Shown: positions 1-7,054, counted from the first letter of the stretch. The stretch is DNA of 9,379 nt from Sulfurimonas sp. (GCA_002733945.2 NVXO02000005.1:5405-14783), one strand, 5' to 3'. The notes: generated by a model not told the origin, from the letters alone. Made by a program: numbers and translations.

Positions 1-44
1 TTCAAAATTACTTCATTTAACTTATGAACTAATCTACAAAATGT

Positions 45-120
<76 letters not shown>

Positions 121-121
<1 letters not shown>

Positions 122-143
122 ATCAATCAAAAAAATCAATCAA
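121..143. repeat. Short direct repeat between the two tRNA genes
   Basis: The 10-mer AATCAATCAA occurs at 121-130 and again at 134-143, separated by three A residues. The first copy begins on the last base of the fMet CCA end. It is low-complexity AT-rich spacer, and no function can be assigned from sequence. Confidence 0.4.
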
Positions 144-155
144 TAATACAAACTT

Positions 156-231
156 CTCTTCATCGCTTAACTGGATAAAGCAGGGCCCTCCTAAGGCCTA
201 GCTCGAGGTTCGAGTCCTCGTGGGGAGACCA
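156..231 (+). tRNA. tRNA-Arg (anticodon CCU)
   Basis: A 76-nt cloverleaf can be folded. Acceptor 156-162 pairs with 221-227, including two G-U pairs, and starts with C-G. The D stem GCTT/AAGC is 165-168/178-181 and the anticodon stem GGGCC/GGCCT is 183-187/195-199. The loop CTCCTAA carries anticodon CCT at 190-192. There is a 4-nt variable loop, then T stem CGAGG/CCTCG at 204-208/216-220. The discriminator is A228 and CCA is encoded at 229-231. It reads AGG arginine codons. It follows tRNA-fMet by 34 nt on the same strand, so the two are probably co-transcribed, and it ends 11 bp before the convergent trpA stop. Confidence 0.95.
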
Positions 232-242
232 GCTGTATAAAG

Positions 243-980
243 CTAGTTTATTTCACTTTTGATTATTTTTGCTAATTCACAACATTGAGATGTCTTCTGT
301 GTGTAAGAGAGAGACTTTTTTAAAAGGATGTCAATAAAAGCACTTCCAACGATGACTCCGTCGGCTCCTAGTACTTTATCTTTTGCAGTTTTGGCATTTA
401 CTCCAAAACCTACATAAACAGGAGTTTGAGTGTACTTTTTAATATCACTTAAAAAAGGTTGTAAATTCTCAGCTTGTCCAGAACCAGTTATACCCGTATA
501 AGCTACCATATAGATAAACTTTTGTGCATCACTAACAACTTCTTTTATTCTTGCTTCACTATCTGTTGGTGCAACAAAAGAGATATTTGCTACGTTGTTG
601 TTTGCAAAGAGGTCTTTATAGAGCAAAGCTTCTTCATGTGGCAAGTCAGGAACGATAAGTCCATTAACTTGTAATTTTTTGGCAAGAGGTATTAACTCTT
701 CTAAATTCTGTTGATAAAAACTATTGAAATAACCCATCCATAAAGTATCTACTGAGGGAGCGACAATTTCAGAAATCTCTAAAAGGTCTTTAAATTTAAA
801 ACCACAAGCAAGGGCTCTGTGGTTTGCTTTTTCTATGAGTGGTCCATCTGCAACAGGGTCAGAGAAAGGAACACCAAATTCTAGGGTGTCAACACCACTT
901 TGACCAAGCGCTAATGCCAAGTCAATACTAAATGATTTTTCTGGGTATCCAGATGTAATATATGCTACTAGTTTTTTCAA
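243..980 (-). CDS. trpA: Tryptophan synthase alpha subunit
   Basis: TrpA cleaves indole-3-glycerol phosphate to indole and glyceraldehyde 3-phosphate. It passes indole to TrpB in the cytoplasmic alpha2-beta2 complex, the last step of tryptophan synthesis. At 245 residues it is slightly shorter than typical family members (about 250-268). The motif LEFGVPFSDPVADGP at residues 33-47 holds the two catalytic acids, Glu34 and Asp45 (Glu49/Asp60 of the enteric enzyme). The phosphate-binding glycines are in GFGV (about residue 192) and ADGVIVGSAF. The start codon is TTG at 978-980, chosen because translation then begins KKLVAYITSGYP, where family members begin and where no ATG is available. The TTG lies one base after the stop of the upstream HPt gene (TAG-A-TTG), so translation is probably coupled. 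No TrpB is in the window, so trpA stands apart from any trp operon here. Confidence 0.96.
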   Translation of the reverse strand: MKKLVAYITSGYPEKSFSIDLALALGQSGVDTLEFGVPFSDPVADGPLIEKANHRALACGFKFKDLLEISEIVAPSVDTLWMGYFNSFYQQNLEELIPLAKKLQVNGLIVPDLPHEEALLYKDLFANNNVANISFVAPTDSEARIKEVVSDAQKFIYMVAYTGITGSGQAENLQPFLSDIKKYTQTPVYVGFGVNAKTAKDKVLGADGVIVGSAFIDILLKKSLSYTQKTSQCCELAKIIKSEIN

Positions 981-981
981 T

Positions 982-1383
982 CTATTTGTCCAAGTCTGGT
1001 ATTTTTAGTAAAGAGTATCTAATGTGTGTAAGTGTGTTATCAAGTTTAAAGTCATCTTGCCAAGTTGCAAACATGTCACTAACATCTAAAAGCCAAGTTA
1101 TAGTCTCTTCACTGATAGGTGGTTTAGCTTTTCTTAACTCTTCTAGTTCGTCTTCTACGAAAGAAGCTAGTTTTGCCATTTGCGTTATTTGGAGATAACC
1201 TGAAGCTGATTTAATATTATGAAAAACACGAAAAAGTTCATTTATGCTTCTGTCGTAACTGTTAGGTTTTGAGAGGTCAATTATCATAATTTCCATGCTC
1301 TCAACCATCATTGCATAGTGATCTAAAAACTCATCAACAATTTCAAAATCAAAGTTTGCATCTAAATCACTTCTTACACCCAT
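982..1383 (-). CDS. HPt (histidine phosphotransfer) domain protein
   Basis: This is a 133-residue, mostly helical, acidic protein made of a single HPt four-helix-bundle domain. The signature LFRVFHNIKSASGYL at about residues 50-64 matches the HPt consensus (H-x-x-K-S/G). His55 is the likely phospho-acceptor and Lys58 the conserved lysine. There is no signal peptide or membrane segment, so it is cytoplasmic. HPt proteins relay phosphoryl groups between receiver domains or from hybrid kinases, but no kinase or receiver lies in this window, so the partner is unknown. An in-frame TTG lies two codons upstream (1387-1389). I prefer ATG 1381-1383 because AGGAG (complement of 1393-1397) sits 9 nt before it and is too close to the TTG. 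It is the first gene of a two-gene unit with trpA and has its own promoter. Confidence 0.88.
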   Translation of the reverse strand: MGVRSDLDANFDFEIVDEFLDHYAMMVESMEIMIIDLSKPNSYDRSINELFRVFHNIKSASGYLQITQMAKLASFVEDELEELRKAKPPISEETITWLLDVSDMFATWQDDFKLDNTLTHIRYSLLKIPDLDK

Positions 1384-1392
1384 AAACAAATT

Positions 1393-1440
1393 CTCCTATA
1401 TAGTTCAAATTATAGCAATTTTTAGTTAAAATACTTTAAT
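1393..1440 (-). promoter_or_regulatory. Promoter and RBS of the HPt-trpA unit
   Basis: Read on the minus strand, a perfect TATAAT (complement of 1409-1414) follows an AT-rich stretch with T/A tracts, as in Campylobacterota sigma70 promoters. The predicted transcript start near 1402 leaves a leader of about 19 nt containing AGGAG (1393-1397), 9 nt before the ATG. Confidence 0.6.
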
Positions 1441-1454
1441 TAATATATAAAGAG
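1422..1454 (+). promoter_or_regulatory. Promoter and weak RBS of the panB operon
   Basis: The extended -10 TTAGTTAAAAT (1422-1432) is typical of low-GC Campylobacterota promoters. A transcript starting near 1439 would have a leader of about 23 nt. The RBS AAGAG at 1450-1454 lacks a GG core and lies 7 nt before ATG 1462. The -10 overlaps the upstream part of the divergent HPt promoter, so the two may compete or be co-regulated. Confidence 0.5.
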
Positions 1455-1461
1455 TAATCAA

Positions 1462-2253
1462 ATGAGTAAAAAACTAACAATTTCTTCAATCAAAAAGAGT
1501 AAAGGTGATAAGCCTTTAGTAATGATAACAGCATATGATGCACTCTTTGCAAGACTTTTAGCTGATAATGCAGATATGCTCCTAGTAGGAGACTCTCTAA
1601 ATATGTCTTTTGCAGGTAAATCTGATACGATTAGTGCTACATTGGAGCAGATGATTTATCATACTAATGCTGTTTGTACAGGTGCCCCAAATAGTTTTGT
1701 AGTAGCAGATATGCCTTTTGGAACATATGTAAACAAAAAGAGTGCCTTAGAAAATTCGATTAAAGTATTTCAGCAAACGCAGGCGGATTGCGTAAAAATT
1801 GAAGGTGGTGCTGATAAGGCTGAAACTGTAAAATATTTAACAGATAATGGTATCGCTGTGTGTGGTCATATTGGCTTACTCCCACAGTCCGTTCGCAGTG
1901 AAGGTGGTTATAAAGTTAAAGGTAAAACGCAGGAAGAAGCAGCACAACTCATAGAGGATGCTAAAGCTATAGAAGATGCTGGAGCTTTTTGTATGGTTAT
2001 CGAAGGTGTAAAAGCTGAGGTGGCTAAGAGAGTTGCAGAGTCTGTAAGTATTCCAGTTATAGGCATAGGTGCAGGTAAAGATGTAGATGGACAAGTCCTT
2101 GTTTTCTCAGATATGTTAGGACTTTTTGAAGAGTTTACTCCTAAGTTTGTAAAGAAGTATATAGATGGAGCATCTTTAGTTCGTCATGCAGTCGCTTCTT
2201 ATGCGGATGAGGTTCAAAAGGGAGAATTCCCAAAAGAGGAACATACATACTAA
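1462..2253 (+). CDS. panB: 3-methyl-2-oxobutanoate hydroxymethyltransferase (ketopantoate hydroxymethyltransferase)
   Basis: PanB transfers a hydroxymethyl group from 5,10-methylene-tetrahydrofolate to alpha-ketoisovalerate, giving ketopantoate, the committed step to pantothenate and CoA. It is a cytoplasmic TIM-barrel enzyme. At 263 residues it has the usual length. The Mg2+-binding acids are visible: Asp44 in LLVGDSLNM, Asp83 in VVADMPFG and Glu114 in VKIEGG. The catalytic Glu181 is in MVIEGV. The conserved [11 protein letters not shown] stretch is at residues 134-144, followed by a GGYKVKG segment. The ATG start is supported by the family-like N-terminus. It is the first gene of a plus-strand operon, and ruvB begins 13 nt after its stop. 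Confidence 0.97.
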   Translation: MSKKLTISSIKKSKGDKPLVMITAYDALFARLLADNADMLLVGDSLNMSFAGKSDTISATLEQMIYHTNAVCTGAPNSFVVADMPFGTYVNKKSALENSIKVFQQTQADCVKIEGGADKAETVKYLTDNGIAVCGHIGLLPQSVRSEGGYKVKGKTQEEAAQLIEDAKAIEDAGAFCMVIEGVKAEVAKRVAESVSIPVIGIGAGKDVDGQVLVFSDMLGLFEEFTPKFVKKYIDGASLVRHAVASYADEVQKGEFPKEEHTY

Positions 2254-2266
2254 TGGGGGATTGTTA

Positions 2267-3295
2267 ATGAGTGACTTTATGGATGATAGACTCGTTGAGA
2301 TAGAGACTTTTAGTATGGAAGAGGAGAGTAATGAAGTTACTCTCCGTCCTGATGCATGGAGTGAGTATATCGGGCAAGAACAGATAAAAAAGAATCTAGG
2401 TGTTTTTATACAAGCAAGTAAAAAGCGTGATGAAGCACTTGACCATGTTCTTTTTTATGGCCCTCCTGGACTAGGTAAAACTACACTAGCACTTATCATC
2501 GCAAACGAGATGAACACAAATATAAAAGTTACAGCTGCACCAATGATAGAAAAAAGTGGTGATTTAGCAGCAATTTTAACTAACCTCGAAGAAGGCGACA
2601 TCCTTTTTATAGATGAGATTCATCGTTTAAGTCCTGCAGTTGAAGAGATACTTTACTCCTCTATGGAAGATTATCGAATTGACATTATTATAGGAAGTGG
2701 TCCTGCTGCACAAACAGTTAAAATAGATCTACCGCGTTTCACTCTTATAGGAGCTACAACTCGTGCAGGAATGCTTTCAAATCCTCTTCGAGATAGGTTT
2801 GGAATGAGTTTTCGTATGCAGTTTTACTCTTCTGATGAGTTAGCTAAAATAATTACACAAGCCTCAAGTAAATTAGAGAGAGAAATAGTAAAAGAAGCAT
2901 CTTTTGAGATAGCTAAACGCAGCCGTGGTACTCCTCGTATAGCCCTGCGTTTACTTCGTCGAGTAAGAGATTTTGCGGAAGTTGCAGAAGAAGAGGGTAT
3001 TAATCATAAACGCACAGAGTATGCACTCAATGAATTAGGCATAAACTCTTTTGGTTTTGATGAGATGGACTTGCGTTTACTTAACCTGTTAGTAGCTGCA
3101 AAAGGAAGAGCAATGGGGCTGAGTTCAATTGCTGCACACTTAAGTGAAGATGAGGGAACAGTTGAAGATGTTTTAGAACCTTACTTAATCGCAAATGGTT
3201 ACTTAGAGAGAACAGCAAAAGGGCGTCGTGCAACACGAGCAACTTATGATGTTCTCAATATTGACTGGGTTAATGAAGAAGGGACAATATTTTGA
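2267..3295 (+). CDS. ruvB: Holliday junction branch migration ATPase RuvB
   Basis: RuvB is the hexameric AAA+ motor that drives branch migration of Holliday junctions with RuvA, before RuvC resolves them. The open frame extends upstream into panB, but the start is ATG 2267: GGGGGA (2255-2260) lies 6 nt before it, and the resulting 342-residue protein matches the family length (336 in E. coli). Walker [10 protein letters not shown] is at residues 65-73 (Lys71). Walker [11 protein letters not shown] has Asp116-Glu117. Sensor 1 is in IGATTRAG (161-168) and the arginine finger is Arg175 in PLRDRFG. The region after about residue 265 is the RuvB winged-helix DNA-binding domain, with [12 protein letters not shown] near the end. 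The last codons overlap the TTG start of the next gene. Confidence 0.97.
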   Translation: MSDFMDDRLVEIETFSMEEESNEVTLRPDAWSEYIGQEQIKKNLGVFIQASKKRDEALDHVLFYGPPGLGKTTLALIIANEMNTNIKVTAAPMIEKSGDLAAILTNLEEGDILFIDEIHRLSPAVEEILYSSMEDYRIDIIIGSGPAAQTVKIDLPRFTLIGATTRAGMLSNPLRDRFGMSFRMQFYSSDELAKIITQASSKLEREIVKEASFEIAKRSRGTPRIALRLLRRVRDFAEVAEEEGINHKRTEYALNELGINSFGFDEMDLRLLNLLVAAKGRAMGLSSIAAHLSEDEGTVEDVLEPYLIANGYLERTAKGRRATRATYDVLNIDWVNEEGTIF

Positions 3296-4347
3296 AGCCT
3301 CAGTTCTTTATAGCAGCACTTTTTGCGATATCTCTGTATGCTATGTATTATCTCTACTCTCCATTTTTACTTGTTATCCTTATAGCAGGACTTTTAGCAA
3401 TTTCTACTTCAAATATTCAATGTTTTTTAGAACATTATTTAAAAAATAAACTTGTTTCTGCATTAGTCTCTAGTCTTCTTTTAGGAGTACTGTTTTTTGC
3501 TCCTCTAGGTTACTTTTTAACAACTTTAACAATAGAACTTAATACCCTCTCCTCAGAGACACTCAATCAAGTAGTCTCTAGTATTAGAACTTTTGTAACA
3601 GAGCCACCATCATACTTACTATTTTTAAAACCTTATTTTCTTGATAGCATAAAAGATTTGGATATGAATTCCCTTACTTCAAATGCACTAGGTATTGCAG
3701 GTCATATTGGTGCTTTTAGTGCAAGTTTTTTAAAAAATGCTTTTCTTGTCATCATTTTTTACTTTTTTGCACTTTATAATGGAAGCGTAATGGTTGATTT
3801 CTTAAAAAGAGTAGTACAGATGTCAGTAGAAGAGAGTACAGTTCTAGCAAGAGAACTCTCAGATGTTATGAGTGTAGTTTTTTACTCGATTATAACTACT
3901 GCAATGTTTGAGGGTATACTCTTTGGAGCTGCTATTTCGTACATGGGTTATAACGGTTTACTTTTTGGAATTATGTATGGATTTGCTTCTTTGATTCCTG
4001 TAGTTGGTGGTGTCTTGATGTGGTTGCCATTTATGATGTATGAGTTCTCAGTAGGAGATAGTGCTAACGCTATTTTTATCGCGATTTACTCTATTGTCAT
4101 TATTTCTATTGTTGCAGATACTTTTATCAAGCCAATCATCATAAGAGAGATAAATCAGCGTTTACTCAATGAAGATGATACTAAAATGAATGAGCTAGTG
4201 ATTTTCTTTGCTATTATCGCAGGACTTACTACTTTTGGCTTTTGGGGAATGATTGTAGGACCTGCGATCACTGCATTTTTCTTTACTATACTTAAACTTT
4301 TTGAAGCAAGAAGTCAAGAGTGCTTAGATAAAAATATAAATATTTAG
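3292..4347 (+). CDS. AI-2E (AI-2 exporter/YdiK/PerM) family transporter
   Basis: This is a 351-residue polytopic inner-membrane protein of the AI-2E family (PF01594), whose members export small molecules or exchange ions; substrates differ, so none is assigned. Hydrophobic segments lie at about residues 5-38, 57-80, 147-163, 195-216, 223-250, 259-277 and 301-335, with a soluble loop near 85-145. Family signatures are [14 protein letters not shown] (233-246), [11 protein letters not shown] (276-286) and [13 protein letters not shown] (316-328). The start is TTG 3292-3294, giving [10 protein letters not shown]. It shares TTGA with the ruvB stop, and GAAGGG lies about 8 nt upstream, so translation is probably coupled to ruvB. 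A later ATG would cut into the first membrane segment. The stop TAG overlaps the stop of the convergent acyltransferase gene. Confidence 0.85.
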   Translation: MKPQFFIAALFAISLYAMYYLYSPFLLVILIAGLLAISTSNIQCFLEHYLKNKLVSALVSSLLLGVLFFAPLGYFLTTLTIELNTLSSETLNQVVSSIRTFVTEPPSYLLFLKPYFLDSIKDLDMNSLTSNALGIAGHIGAFSASFLKNAFLVIIFYFFALYNGSVMVDFLKRVVQMSVEESTVLARELSDVMSVVFYSIITTAMFEGILFGAAISYMGYNGLLFGIMYGFASLIPVVGGVLMWLPFMMYEFSVGDSANAIFIAIYSIVIISIVADTFIKPIIIREINQRLLNEDDTKMNELVIFFAIIAGLTTFGFWGMIVGPAITAFFFTILKLFEARSQECLDKNINI

Positions 4348-5225
4348 TCGTAAATTTCTGGGTGGTCATTTTTAAAGCGTCTATGTAACCAAAACCAAAA
4401 CTTAGGCTCTCTTTTTATAAGGTCTCTAAGCCAATCAGCTTGAAGTTGTGTCGCTTTTAAAATATCGGCTTCCTCATCATCTGTATGTTCAACTGGTATC
4501 TCATCAAAAAGCATTAATGTATAGTTGTCTTCATCATCAGTTCTTATAGTGACAGGAATAACTGCAGTATTGAATTTTCTTGCTAAGTAAGCTGGTGTAT
4601 ATGTTTGACGAAGGGGTTTTCCAAAGAAGTCTATCATGATTCCTTCTTTGGGGTTTATATTTGTATCTATTAAAATTCCACTTGCTTTTTTGGCTCGTAT
4701 AAGTTTTATAAGGGCTTTAGCCACACGAGTTTTTTCTAAATTTGTGTTACCAAATCTTGCTCGTCCTTCAAGTAACCACTCTTCATAGACTTCATTTTTC
4801 ATCTTTTTATAGACTCCCGCAACAGGTTCTACAAAAGCACCTAGTGAAGCACCGCCAAATTCCCAAGAAGAGTAGTGTGTCGTTATATATATGACTGCAC
4901 GCCCCTCATCATGTACTTTTTTGACTACTTCTGCATTTTCAACTGTGATAATCTCTCGTAACTCTTCAAGGGACATGTTGCGTAGTTCCATTATGTGCAA
5001 AAAATTAAAGATGAGGTTTTTAAAACTATATCGAACTATCTCCTCAATTTCCTCTTCACTTTTTGTGTCACCAAACACAAAACGAATATTTGCACGTGCT
5101 ATATTTCTATACTTTTTGGAGATATGGTAGGCTAGAGTCGCTAGAGAAGAAAAGAATGTTTTTCTAAAACTTTTGGGTAAGAGCATTAATATTTTTTCTA
5201 AAATTAGTAGTAGTTTATAACCCAT
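4344..5225 (-). CDS. htrB: Lipid A biosynthesis lauroyl/myristoyl acyltransferase (HtrB/LpxL-like)
   Basis: This 293-residue member of the LpxL/LpxM (HtrB/MsbB) lysophospholipid acyltransferase family adds a secondary acyl chain to lipid A precursors at the cytoplasmic face of the inner membrane. The catalytic HX4E motif is His117-Glu122 in THYSSWEFGG. GILIDTNINPKEG (183-195) followed by DFFGKP, and the C-terminal FWFWLHRRFK (276-285), are characteristic. An N-terminal amphipathic or hydrophobic stretch (residues 4-16) fits membrane association. The start ATG 5223-5225 has a strong AAGGAG (complement of 5233-5238) 7 nt upstream, inside the end of waaC, and the genes overlap by 11 bp, so they form one operon. 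LpxL versus LpxM specificity and acyl length cannot be read from the sequence. Confidence 0.92.
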   Translation of the reverse strand: MGYKLLLILEKILMLLPKSFRKTFFSSLATLAYHISKKYRNIARANIRFVFGDTKSEEEIEEIVRYSFKNLIFNFLHIMELRNMSLEELREIITVENAEVVKKVHDEGRAVIYITTHYSSWEFGGASLGAFVEPVAGVYKKMKNEVYEEWLLEGRARFGNTNLEKTRVAKALIKLIRAKKASGILIDTNINPKEGIMIDFFGKPLRQTYTPAYLARKFNTAVIPVTIRTDDEDNYTLMLFDEIPVEHTDDEEADILKATQLQADWLRDLIKREPKFWFWLHRRFKNDHPEIYD

Positions 5226-6216
5226 ATAAAAGCTCCTTAGCTGTACTTATAATATTTTCACTATTTATTTCTTTTATAGAGTAATCATTTTTATTTATCT
5301 TTAAAATATTTACATCGGAGGGTGATTTTAGACCAATATTTTTTGGTGTTTCATACATCATGCGAGTAGTTGTTGGACCAAATAGTGTAATAGAAGCTAT
5401 GTTCTGTGCCCAAGCTATATGAGTAGGACCAGTATCATTGCCTATGAGTAAATCCATAGAAGAAATATATGATACTAATTCAGTTAACTCAAGTGAAGGT
5501 GCTAAAGATGCATAAGTACTATTGTCTACAATCCACTCAGCATTTTTTTTCTCTTCTATACTTCCCCAAATTATATAAATATCCTCTTTAAGTGCATTAC
5601 ATACTTCTACTATGAGCTCTTTAGGATAAATTTTCGATTGCCAAGATGCACCTATTATAAATGCAATATTCTTTTTTATACTAGAGAGTTTATACTCTTT
5701 AATAATTGGAAAAACTGCTTTTTTATTTAGAAGCATCTCCTCTGTAATTTGAAAGTTTAAGGCATCTGAAACTATAAAAGCATTACGTTTTATGACATTA
5801 CTTTCATAAGATATATGTGAAGTAGATTTGTAAAACATAGTCGCTAAAGATTCTCTTGTTGAAAACTTGTCAAATCCATGGGTATTTTTACCAACTAAGC
5901 GAGAAACTACTGCTGATTTTATCAAACCCTGCATATCTATGATAATGTCAAAGTTATTGAGTTCTTTGATTTTTGTAATAGTTTCGTTTAAAAGTTGAAG
6001 GCTTTTTTCTTTTTTAACACGTTTGAGATTGATAGTATGAACATTAGAGAGTTCTGGAAGAAGGTTTAAAAGGGGTGAAAAAACTTCTTCTGTAATCCAT
6101 TCTATTTTCGCATATGGATAGTTATCTTTGATAAACTGCAAAACTACAGCACTGTTTATTATATCACCGAGGGCTGAGAGTCGTACTATCACAATTTTTT
6201 TAATATCTTTATTCAT
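5215..6216 (-). CDS. waaC: LPS heptosyltransferase I
   Basis: WaaC transfers L-glycero-D-manno-heptose from ADP-heptose to the first Kdo residue of the lipopolysaccharide inner core, at the inner face of the cytoplasmic membrane. The 333-residue protein is a GT9, GT-B-fold enzyme. N-terminal VRLSALGDIINS (11-22) contains Asp18, equivalent to the catalytic base. IIDMQGLIKSA is at 92-102, ASWQSKIYP (190-198) has the conserved Lys195, and GNDTGPTHIAWA (259-270) has Asp261 for ADP-heptose binding, followed by LFGPT. The ATG start 6214-6216 gives the expected N-terminus but has no Shine-Dalgarno, and a TATAAT lies only 7 bases upstream. The protein is rich in Lys, Ile and Asn and its gene looks more AT-rich than its neighbours. 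It precedes, and overlaps by 11 bp, the lipid A acyltransferase gene, a common LPS pairing. Confidence 0.93.
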   Translation of the reverse strand: MNKDIKKIVIVRLSALGDIINSAVVLQFIKDNYPYAKIEWITEEVFSPLLNLLPELSNVHTINLKRVKKEKSLQLLNETITKIKELNNFDIIIDMQGLIKSAVVSRLVGKNTHGFDKFSTRESLATMFYKSTSHISYESNVIKRNAFIVSDALNFQITEEMLLNKKAVFPIIKEYKLSSIKKNIAFIIGASWQSKIYPKELIVEVCNALKEDIYIIWGSIEEKKNAEWIVDNSTYASLAPSLELTELVSYISSMDLLIGNDTGPTHIAWAQNIASITLFGPTTTRMMYETPKNIGLKSPSDVNILKINKNDYSIKEINSENIISTAKELLYGL

Positions 6217-6223
6217 TAATGAT

Positions 6224-6233
6224 ATTATATCTA
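6224..6233 (-). promoter_or_regulatory. Putative -10 element of waaC
   Basis: On the minus strand TATAAT (complement of 6224-6229) is followed by seven bases and then the waaC ATG. A normal -10 to start-site distance would place transcription initiation on or next to the ATG, giving a leaderless mRNA. The TAG stop of the decayed upstream gene (6231-6233) lies immediately before it. No clear -35 is seen. Confidence 0.4.
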
Positions 6234-6476
6234 AGAAGTATAAATTAACTTTTCACTTACTTTATTCCCCTCTATTTCAACATAACGCATAGGGTACATA
6301 TCCAGATCAAGTGGTCTGACAAAACAACTGCAGTTTTTTATTTTGTAATGCTTTTTCTGAAAATGCTATTGTTGCTTTAGTATAAAGTCCATTGTTAGCA
6401 TCTTTTATACAGCTATCTAAACCTAAGACTTAAAGCCTTTTATCTCTAAAAGCCAATCTTTTATGATATTAGAGAA
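6231..6476 (-). pseudogene. Decayed 3' end of an unidentified protein gene
   Basis: Three protein-like segments follow one another on the minus strand in different frames, as in a gene broken by small indels. The first (about 6476-6426) reads FSNIIKDWLLEIKGFKS. The second (about 6429-6337) reads from LGLDSC through GLYTKATIAFSEKALQN. The third (6335-6231) includes CFVRPLDLDMYPMRYVEIEG and ends at TAG. The second shift falls near an A-run. No single frame is long enough to be a normal gene, and the amino-acid composition is more protein-like than random AT-rich DNA. The stop lies 14 bp before waaC in the same orientation, as expected for a former operon partner. I do not recognise the family. 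It could instead be chance, or sequencing errors in a real gene whose start lies in the AT-rich DNA to the right. Confidence 0.5.
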
Positions 6477-6515
6477 ATTTAATATATTAAATCAGTCTAT
6501 AGTTAAATATTAACT
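6477..6515. repeat. Two AT-rich inverted repeats upstream of the coiled-coil gene
   Basis: ATTTAATATATTAAAT at 6477-6492 is a perfect 16-bp palindrome. AGTTAA-ATA-TTAACT at 6501-6515 is a 6-bp inverted repeat with a 3-bp spacer. The second ends 10 bp before a candidate -10, where a dimeric regulator could bind, but in DNA this AT-rich such dyads can arise by chance. Neither has a U-tract, so they are not terminators. Confidence 0.35.
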
Positions 6516-6518
6516 CAA

Positions 6519-6572
6519 TTTTGTTACACTATTCTTATATTGAATATTAGTAATATAAATTTTAAACAAGGA
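6519..6572 (+). promoter_or_regulatory. Putative promoter and RBS of the coiled-coil membrane protein gene
   Basis: TTTTGTTACACT (6519-6530) resembles a T-rich extended -10, and TATAAA-like sequence further down (about 6553-6559) is an alternative. The RBS AAGGA at 6568-6572 is 7 nt before ATG 6580. This RBS selects the ATG over the in-frame TTG at 6574. Confidence 0.4.
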
Positions 6573-6579
6573 ATTGCAT

Positions 6580-7053
6580 ATGGAATTAAGTTTTCAAACC
6601 ATTTTATTTATTATCGGTGGGGTTGTTATCGGTTGGTTCTTAAGTTTTATAAAGTCAAGATTTGAAGTTTCAAAATATAAAAAAGAGATAAAAGAGTATA
6701 AAGAACATTTAAATAGACAGATGAAGATAACTAATGATGGTAGTAAAGCTCAAGAAGATGAACTAAATAAACTCAAAAAGGAGAATGAAAATCTTCGTAT
6801 TAGTGTACAAGCTTTAGGACAAAAACCAGGTCGTGCAGAACTAAGACTTTTAAATATTTATGATAATGCTTTGCGAAAAATGCAGATACGAGCACCGGGG
6901 TTTTCGTCAGCATGGGAAATGTCTTTACAAGAAGCGGAAGCAGAGTATGAAGCAAATGAAACAGGTCTTAAGTCTATTATAAAAAGAGTGTTTAAACCTA
7001 GTCTTTCTCAAAGCATAGAACAAGCACCTAAAGAAATCAGTGATTTAGGATAA
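6580..7053 (+). CDS. Membrane-anchored coiled-coil protein of unknown function
   Basis: I do not recognise this 157-residue protein. It begins with a single hydrophobic helix (residues 6-25, containing TILFIIGGVVIGWFLSFI), then a basic junction (KSRFEVSKYKK). That suggests an N-out membrane anchor with a cytoplasmic remainder. Residues about 28-75 are charged, Lys/Glu-rich and heptad-like, probably a coiled coil. A more ordered segment follows (about 83-130) containing GRAELRLLNIYDNALRKMQIRAPG and an acidic EAEAEYEANE stretch, then a basic patch and a polar tail. The layout is broadly like YhcB-type small anchored coiled-coil proteins, without enough sequence similarity to claim homology. The start is ATG 6580 with AAGGA 7 nt upstream; an in-frame TTG two codons earlier is less likely. 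It lies 42 nt before the PDC protein gene on the same strand. Confidence 0.8.
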   Translation: MELSFQTILFIIGGVVIGWFLSFIKSRFEVSKYKKEIKEYKEHLNRQMKITNDGSKAQEDELNKLKKENENLRISVQALGQKPGRAELRLLNIYDNALRKMQIRAPGFSSAWEMSLQEAEAEYEANETGLKSIIKRVFKPSLSQSIEQAPKEISDLG

Positions 7054-7054
7054 A

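Noticed and set aside
1..44. A promoter for the tRNA pair (TATGAA at 23-28)
   Set aside because: The -10 match is partial and the -35 region reaches the window edge, so it is too weak to list as a feature.
474..674. Plus-strand open frame opposite trpA
   Set aside because: Cys/Tyr-rich translation with no family resemblance, fully antisense to a confidently identified enzyme.
962..1198. Plus-strand open frame opposite the HPt gene
   Set aside because: Serine-rich shadow of the HPt coding strand with no RBS or recognisable domain.
2186..2266. A longer RuvB N-terminus starting inside panB
   Set aside because: The extra residues are out of frame with panB coding sequence and unlike RuvB. ATG 2267 has a good RBS and gives the normal length.
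3228..3449. Open frame across the ruvB-permease junction
   Set aside because: Overlaps two well-supported genes in another frame and has no domain or RBS.
4891..5130. Plus-strand open frame opposite the lipid A acyltransferase
   Set aside because: Shadow of an identified gene, with Ser/Arg-rich sequence and no features.
6217..6573. A small RNA, riboswitch or rho-independent terminator in the intergenic region
   Set aside because: No GC-rich stem followed by a T-tract and no recognisable riboswitch core was seen. The dyads present are purely AT-rich.
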